This document shows, piece after piece, positions 59,330 through 64,000 of a stretch of DNA of 64,000 nucleotides. This stretch comes from Megaleporinus macrocephalus (lineage: Eukaryota > Chordata > Actinopteri > Characiformes > Anostomidae), in assembly GCA_021613375.1 (NCBI GenBank), contig CM038705.1, positions 9,013,095 to 9,077,094 on the forward strand. Reading direction: 5' to 3'. Below the pieces are notes generated by a model, which worked only from the letters and a program-made list of their open reading frames with translations, was not told the origin of the DNA and searched no databases. Each line of letters starts with the position of its first letter. Position 1 is the stretch's first letter. A program made the position numbers and the translations under genes.

Positions 59330-60570
59330 TTCTAGACTTTCTTCCTCAAACTCTCAGCTATTTCATTTTCCATAGCCCTGAAAACAACCTGCTAGCAACT
59401 TTAGAATTTCCAACAGTGTTATTAGCTTATTAGCTGACTCAGATTCCATTTAACACTGAAAACAACTTGCTAGCATTCTGGCTTTATAACTTCAACGGTG
59501 TTATTAGCTTATTAGCTGACTCAGATTCCATTTAACACTGAAAATAACTTGCTAGCAACTCTGGCTTTAGAACTTCCACAGTGTTATTAGCTTATTAGCT
59601 GACTCAAATTCCATTTAACACTAAAAATAGCTTGCTAGCAGCTCTAACTTTAAAAATCAGCCTGCTAGCTGTTCTCTTTCCAACAATCATTGTAAAAAAG
59701 CACTTGCTAGTTAAGTCTGACTTCATTGAACACTGAAAACGGCTTGCTAGAAACTCTGACTTGCTCTAACTTGCTAGTTAACTCTTAATTCATTTTTACT
59801 CTAAAACCAGCTTGCCAGCAGCTTTGGCTTCATAACTTTGACTCTAAAGTTTGCTAGCTGTGAGTTGGATTTCATTTAACTCTGAAATCAGCTTGCTAGC
59901 TGACTCTAATTCAGTGTAACTCTGAATTCCGCTTGCCGGCAACTTTGGTTTCATAACTCTGACTCTGAAGTTTCTAGCTGGCTGATTCCATTTAACTCTG
60001 AAATCAGCTTGCTAGCTGACTCTAATTAAATTTTATTTTGAAATCTGCTTGCTAGCAACTCTGGCTTCATAACTTTGACTCGGAAACCAGCTTGCTAGCT
60101 GACTCTAATTAAATTTTATTCTGAAATCTGCTTGCTAGCAACTTTGGTTTCATATCTTTGATTCTAAAATCAGCTTGCAAGCTGACTCCAATTCAGTGTA
60201 ACTCTGAATTCAGCTTGCCGGCAACTTTGGCTTCATAACTCTGACTCTGAAGTTTGCTAGGTGACTGATTCCATTTAACTCTGAAATCAGCTTGCTAGCT
60301 AACTCTAATTTAGTTTAACTCTAAAGTCAGCTTGCTAGCAACTCTGGCTTCATAACTTTGACTCTGAAATCAGCTTGCTAGTTAACTCTAATTCAGTTTA
60401 CCTGTAAAAGCAGCTTGCTAGCCAACTCTAATTCAATTTTACTCTGATATCTGCTTGCTAGCAACTCTGGCTTCATAACTTTGACTCTAAAATCAGCTGG
60501 CTACCTAACTCTTATTCAGTTTAGCAACTGACTCTAGTTCAGTTTAACTCTGAAAATAGTGCTGTTTGTG
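59330..60570. repeat. Degenerate ~83-bp tandem repeat
   Basis: Unit: TCAGCTTGCTAGCTGACTCT, AATTCAGTTTAACTCTGAAA, TCTGCTTGCTAGCAACTCTG, GCTTCATAACTTTGACTC. Two half-units share CTTGCTAGC. About 14 recognisable copies; older ones at 59390-59760 use the variant GTGTTATTAGCTTATTAGCT. GCTAGC/CTAGC palindromes recur. Confidence 0.88.
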
Positions 60571-61560
60571 CTGTTGTTAGTGAATGGCTAGACTCTGACT
60601 CGCACCACCTAGCAAGTATAGTGTGCACTTTACCATAATATTTTAGAATATTCTATTAATTCCAGGTTGAGAAAACAAACTGCATCACCACAAAATATCT
60701 TAAATCGACATTAAAATATATATAATTTTCAGGTCATCCTGTATTCTAGTGGTTGTGTAAGAGACCTTAAACTTCTTGACCAACCGTTCACAAGCTGAGA
60801 TTTGTCAGAACAAGCAGACACTAAAAACTCTGCCTCAAACCTTTTACACATTTCCTGTCTTCTGTTCCGCTGTGTTCAGCAACTGATGCCCTGTTGAGTT
60901 CACACTATGTGATCTTGTGACTTGCACAGAAAAACGATGTGCTATGCATGTTTTGGCTTTTGGTTTTCTTCTGCACTTTGAAGTTCAGGAAGCTCCTTGC
61001 AGTAGGGCCCCTTGTCGAAGTTACTTACTGACTACTGGAGGCTGGTTTTATGGGTGGATCTCAGAATATTTGCAGCATTTTCATTCATTATAGGTGTGTT
61101 TGCAGTACTAGCCAGTGCCGTGTTCAGTTGTTGGGCTGGCAGTAGTTTCCAGCTGTATTACTGGATACAGACTATACTCTCATTTGTAGGCCTCACCGTA
61201 GCTGGATGGAGCTATTCTATTCTATTCTAACACCATGCAGTCTGTACACACACTCTATGCGGAGGCATAGGTGATAGTAAACCAAGCACCTTCCTCTAAA
61301 ACACACCGCACTGAAAGTGAAATGATATTTTACACAGAATTGTTGGAGGTTTTATATATGTATATAATTCCATACAAAACTCTCAAGACACATGGTGTAG
61401 GTTCACTGGTGGTTATGGTTTGTAAATGAAATGGCTGTATTTGTTTTGCACCCCTGGTTTCATTAAGCTCCTCCGTAAAATATCGCCAAGCTTCTGTGCA
61501 GTGCATAGTTACATACTGAACCCCTCTGAATGTCTTGGTTCGAATATGTAACATGGCAGC
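60571..61560. other. Intronic sequence, nothing recognised
   Basis: A short TTCTATTCTATTCTA tail-like repeat at 61214-61229 resembles the 3' end of fish non-LTR elements. The hydrophobic open frame 61012-61230 runs into that tail and is not called. Confidence 0.4.
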
Positions 61561-62420
61561 CCAGTGGTTAGTGGTTAGTATGGTGGTGTAGTGGTTAGTA
61601 TGGTGGTGTAGTGGTTAGTATGGTGGTGTAGTGGTTAGTACGGTGGTGTAGTGGTTAGTACGGTGGTGTAGTGGTCAGTATGGTGGTGTAGTGGTCAGTA
61701 TGGTGGTGTAGTGGTTAGTACAGTGGTGTAGTGGTCAGTATGGTGGTGTAGTGGTCAGTATGGTGGTGTAGTGGTTAGTACGGTGGTGTAGTGGTTAGTA
61801 CGGTGGTGTAGTGGTTAGTACGGTGGTGTAGTGGTTAGTATGGTGGTGTAGTGGTTAGTACGGTGGTGTAGTGGTTAGTACGGTGGTTTAGTGGTCAGTA
61901 TGGTGGTATAGTGGTTAGTATGGTGGTGTAGTGGTCAGTATGGTGGTGTAGTGGTTAGTATGGTGGTGTAGTGGTTAGTACGGTGGTGTAGTGGTCAGTA
62001 TGGTGGTGTAGTGGTTAGTATGGTGGTGTAGTGGTTAGTATGGTGGTGTAGTGGTTAGTATGGTGGTGTAGTGGTTAGTACGGTGGTGTAGTGGTCAGTA
62101 CGGTTGTGTAGTGGTCAGTATGGTGGTGTAGTGGTTAGTATGGTGGTGTAGTGGTTAGTACGGTGGTGTAGTGGTCAGTATGGTGGTGTAGTGGTCAGTA
62201 CGGTTGTGTAGTGGTCAGTACGGTTGTGTAGTGGTCAGTACGGTTGTGTAGTGGTCAGTATGGTGGTGTAGTGGTCAGTATGGTGGTGTAGTGGTTAGTA
62301 TGGTGGTGTAGTGGTTAGTACAGTGATTTAGTGGTCAGCATGGTGGTATAGTGGTTAGTATGGTGGTGTAGTGGTCAGTATGGTGGTGTAGTGGTTAGTA
62401 CGGTGGTGTAGTGGTTAGAT
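61561..62420 (+). repeat. 20-bp minisatellite made of the SINE tRNA-like head, about 43 copies
   Basis: Unit: GTGGTTAGTATGGTGGTGTA, in exact 20-bp register throughout. Every unit holds the pol III A box TGGTGTAGTGG across the unit junction. Variants are TATGG/TACGG (a CpG), TTAG/TCAG and, in a cluster at 62101-62260, GGTTGTGTA. It is followed without a gap by the SINE body. Confidence 0.95.
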
Positions 62421-62545
62421 TGCCGGTAAATTGCCCGTAGGTGTGAGTGTGTGTATGAGTGTGTGTTGGCCATTGACCTGTCCATGGTGTACCCGCCTTT
62501 GCCCGCTGATGAAGGGATTGACTCCAGCTCTGCTGTTTTTCCCAC
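62421..62545 (+). mobile_element. SINE body attached to the 20-bp head array
   Basis: AAATTGCCCGTAGGTGTGAG, GTGTGTTGGCCATTGACCTG, TCCATGGTGTACCCGCCTTT and GACTCCAGCTCTGC follow the SINE order. The B box and the first ~100 bp of the body are missing, so array and body are joined across a deletion. Confidence 0.85.
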
Positions 62546-62935
62546 AGTGACTGTATGTACTTTACTCTGTGGTGCAGTAAGAACTCAGCCTGAGGACAAA
62601 TCTGGACACCCCGCTGCCAGACAGGGGCTGTGGACAGTGTCTGAAAGGAAGTGAGCGTCACTCTGTGCGTGTGGAGGTTGATGTGTTGAGAGTAAATAGA
62701 AGTATGAGCTAAAACAGCCGCCTCTGCACGCTATAGCCGCTTTTCTGTTCCTTCCTAATATCACTCCACTTCTCTGTTTTTGGACTTGGTCCGCTACCCC
62801 TAGATGCCCTCTTTCACTTCTTTTTCCCTCTTTCTCTAACAGTCTCTTCCTCCGTTTCCTTTCCTCTGTCTGTCTTTGCGTCCATCAGATCAACCTGCCT
62901 TTCTGTCCTGCCTGTTTTTGCAGTTTTGGTGTGAA
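62546..62935. other. Intronic sequence, nothing recognised
   Basis: Mixed then pyrimidine-rich; no gene recognised. Confidence 0.45.

Positions 62936-64000
<1,065 letters not shown>

Noticed and set aside
61012..61230. Hydrophobic 72-codon frame that looks like a small membrane protein
   Set aside because: It runs into a TTCTA repeat tail, has no splice sites or known family, and lies in repeat-like intron.

Overview
The window is vertebrate nuclear DNA, most likely from a ray-finned (teleost) fish. Evidence: a CpG-rich first exon with a consensus splice donor, abundant cut-and-paste DNA transposons (hAT-like, Tc1-like, Harbinger-like), a tRNA-headed SINE of the kind widespread in fish, long CA/GT, GA/CT and TA microsatellites, and many minisatellites. 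There is no bacterial or viral gene organisation. I cannot name the species.

Only one host coding piece is supportable: a short plus-strand exon (962-1013) encoding a signal-peptide-like start and ending in a GTAAGA donor, set in a CpG island. Everything downstream (1014-64000) reads as the first part of a very long first intron, over 62 kb, unless a small exon has been missed. The gene is not identified.

Layout. 1-505: old 77-bp tandem repeat. 745-1480: GA-rich 5' region, exon 1, CpG island. 1490-2340: polypurine tract then CT tract. 2896-4050: recent tandem duplication and TA runs. 5.16-6.34 kb: 31-bp minisatellite ending in a tiny hAT-like element. 7.3-12 kb: several MITEs in otherwise unrecognised sequence. 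10.4-15.1 kb: mostly single-copy sequence with CpG-dense islets. 15.85-18.84 kb: 3-kb minisatellite of 31/32-bp units. 19.5-26.1 kb: SINE, hAT, a SINE-head-derived 20-bp array, and an inverted transposon pair. 26.6-28.3 kb: polypyrimidine tract. 30.2-33.5 kb: hAT copy beside a 2.5-kb inverted-repeat structure. 34.8-36.2 kb: second polypyrimidine tract. 37.2-41.0 kb: broken Tc1 transposase carrying a Harbinger-type insertion, a hAT MITE with a CTCF-like motif, a heat-shock-element cluster, and another hAT. 43.7-50.3 kb: CpG islet, MITE, 14-bp minisatellite, two hAT copies. 51.5-52.3 kb: 41-bp minisatellite. 53-55.8 kb: SINE, CpG islet, degenerate Tc1. 56.5-60.6 kb: two more minisatellites, one with an internal inversion. 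61.56-62.54 kb: second SINE-head 20-bp array joined to its SINE body. 62.9-63.7 kb: TG-rich tract. Roughly a quarter of the window is tandem or simple repeat.

The most interesting theme is transposon ends turning into minisatellites: the A-box part of a SINE head appears as 2, about 41 and about 43 tandem copies at three sites, and a hAT terminal repeat plus its target site is the unit of the 31-bp array. I found no new multi-gene system; the long reading frames are translations of simple repeats or of broken transposases.
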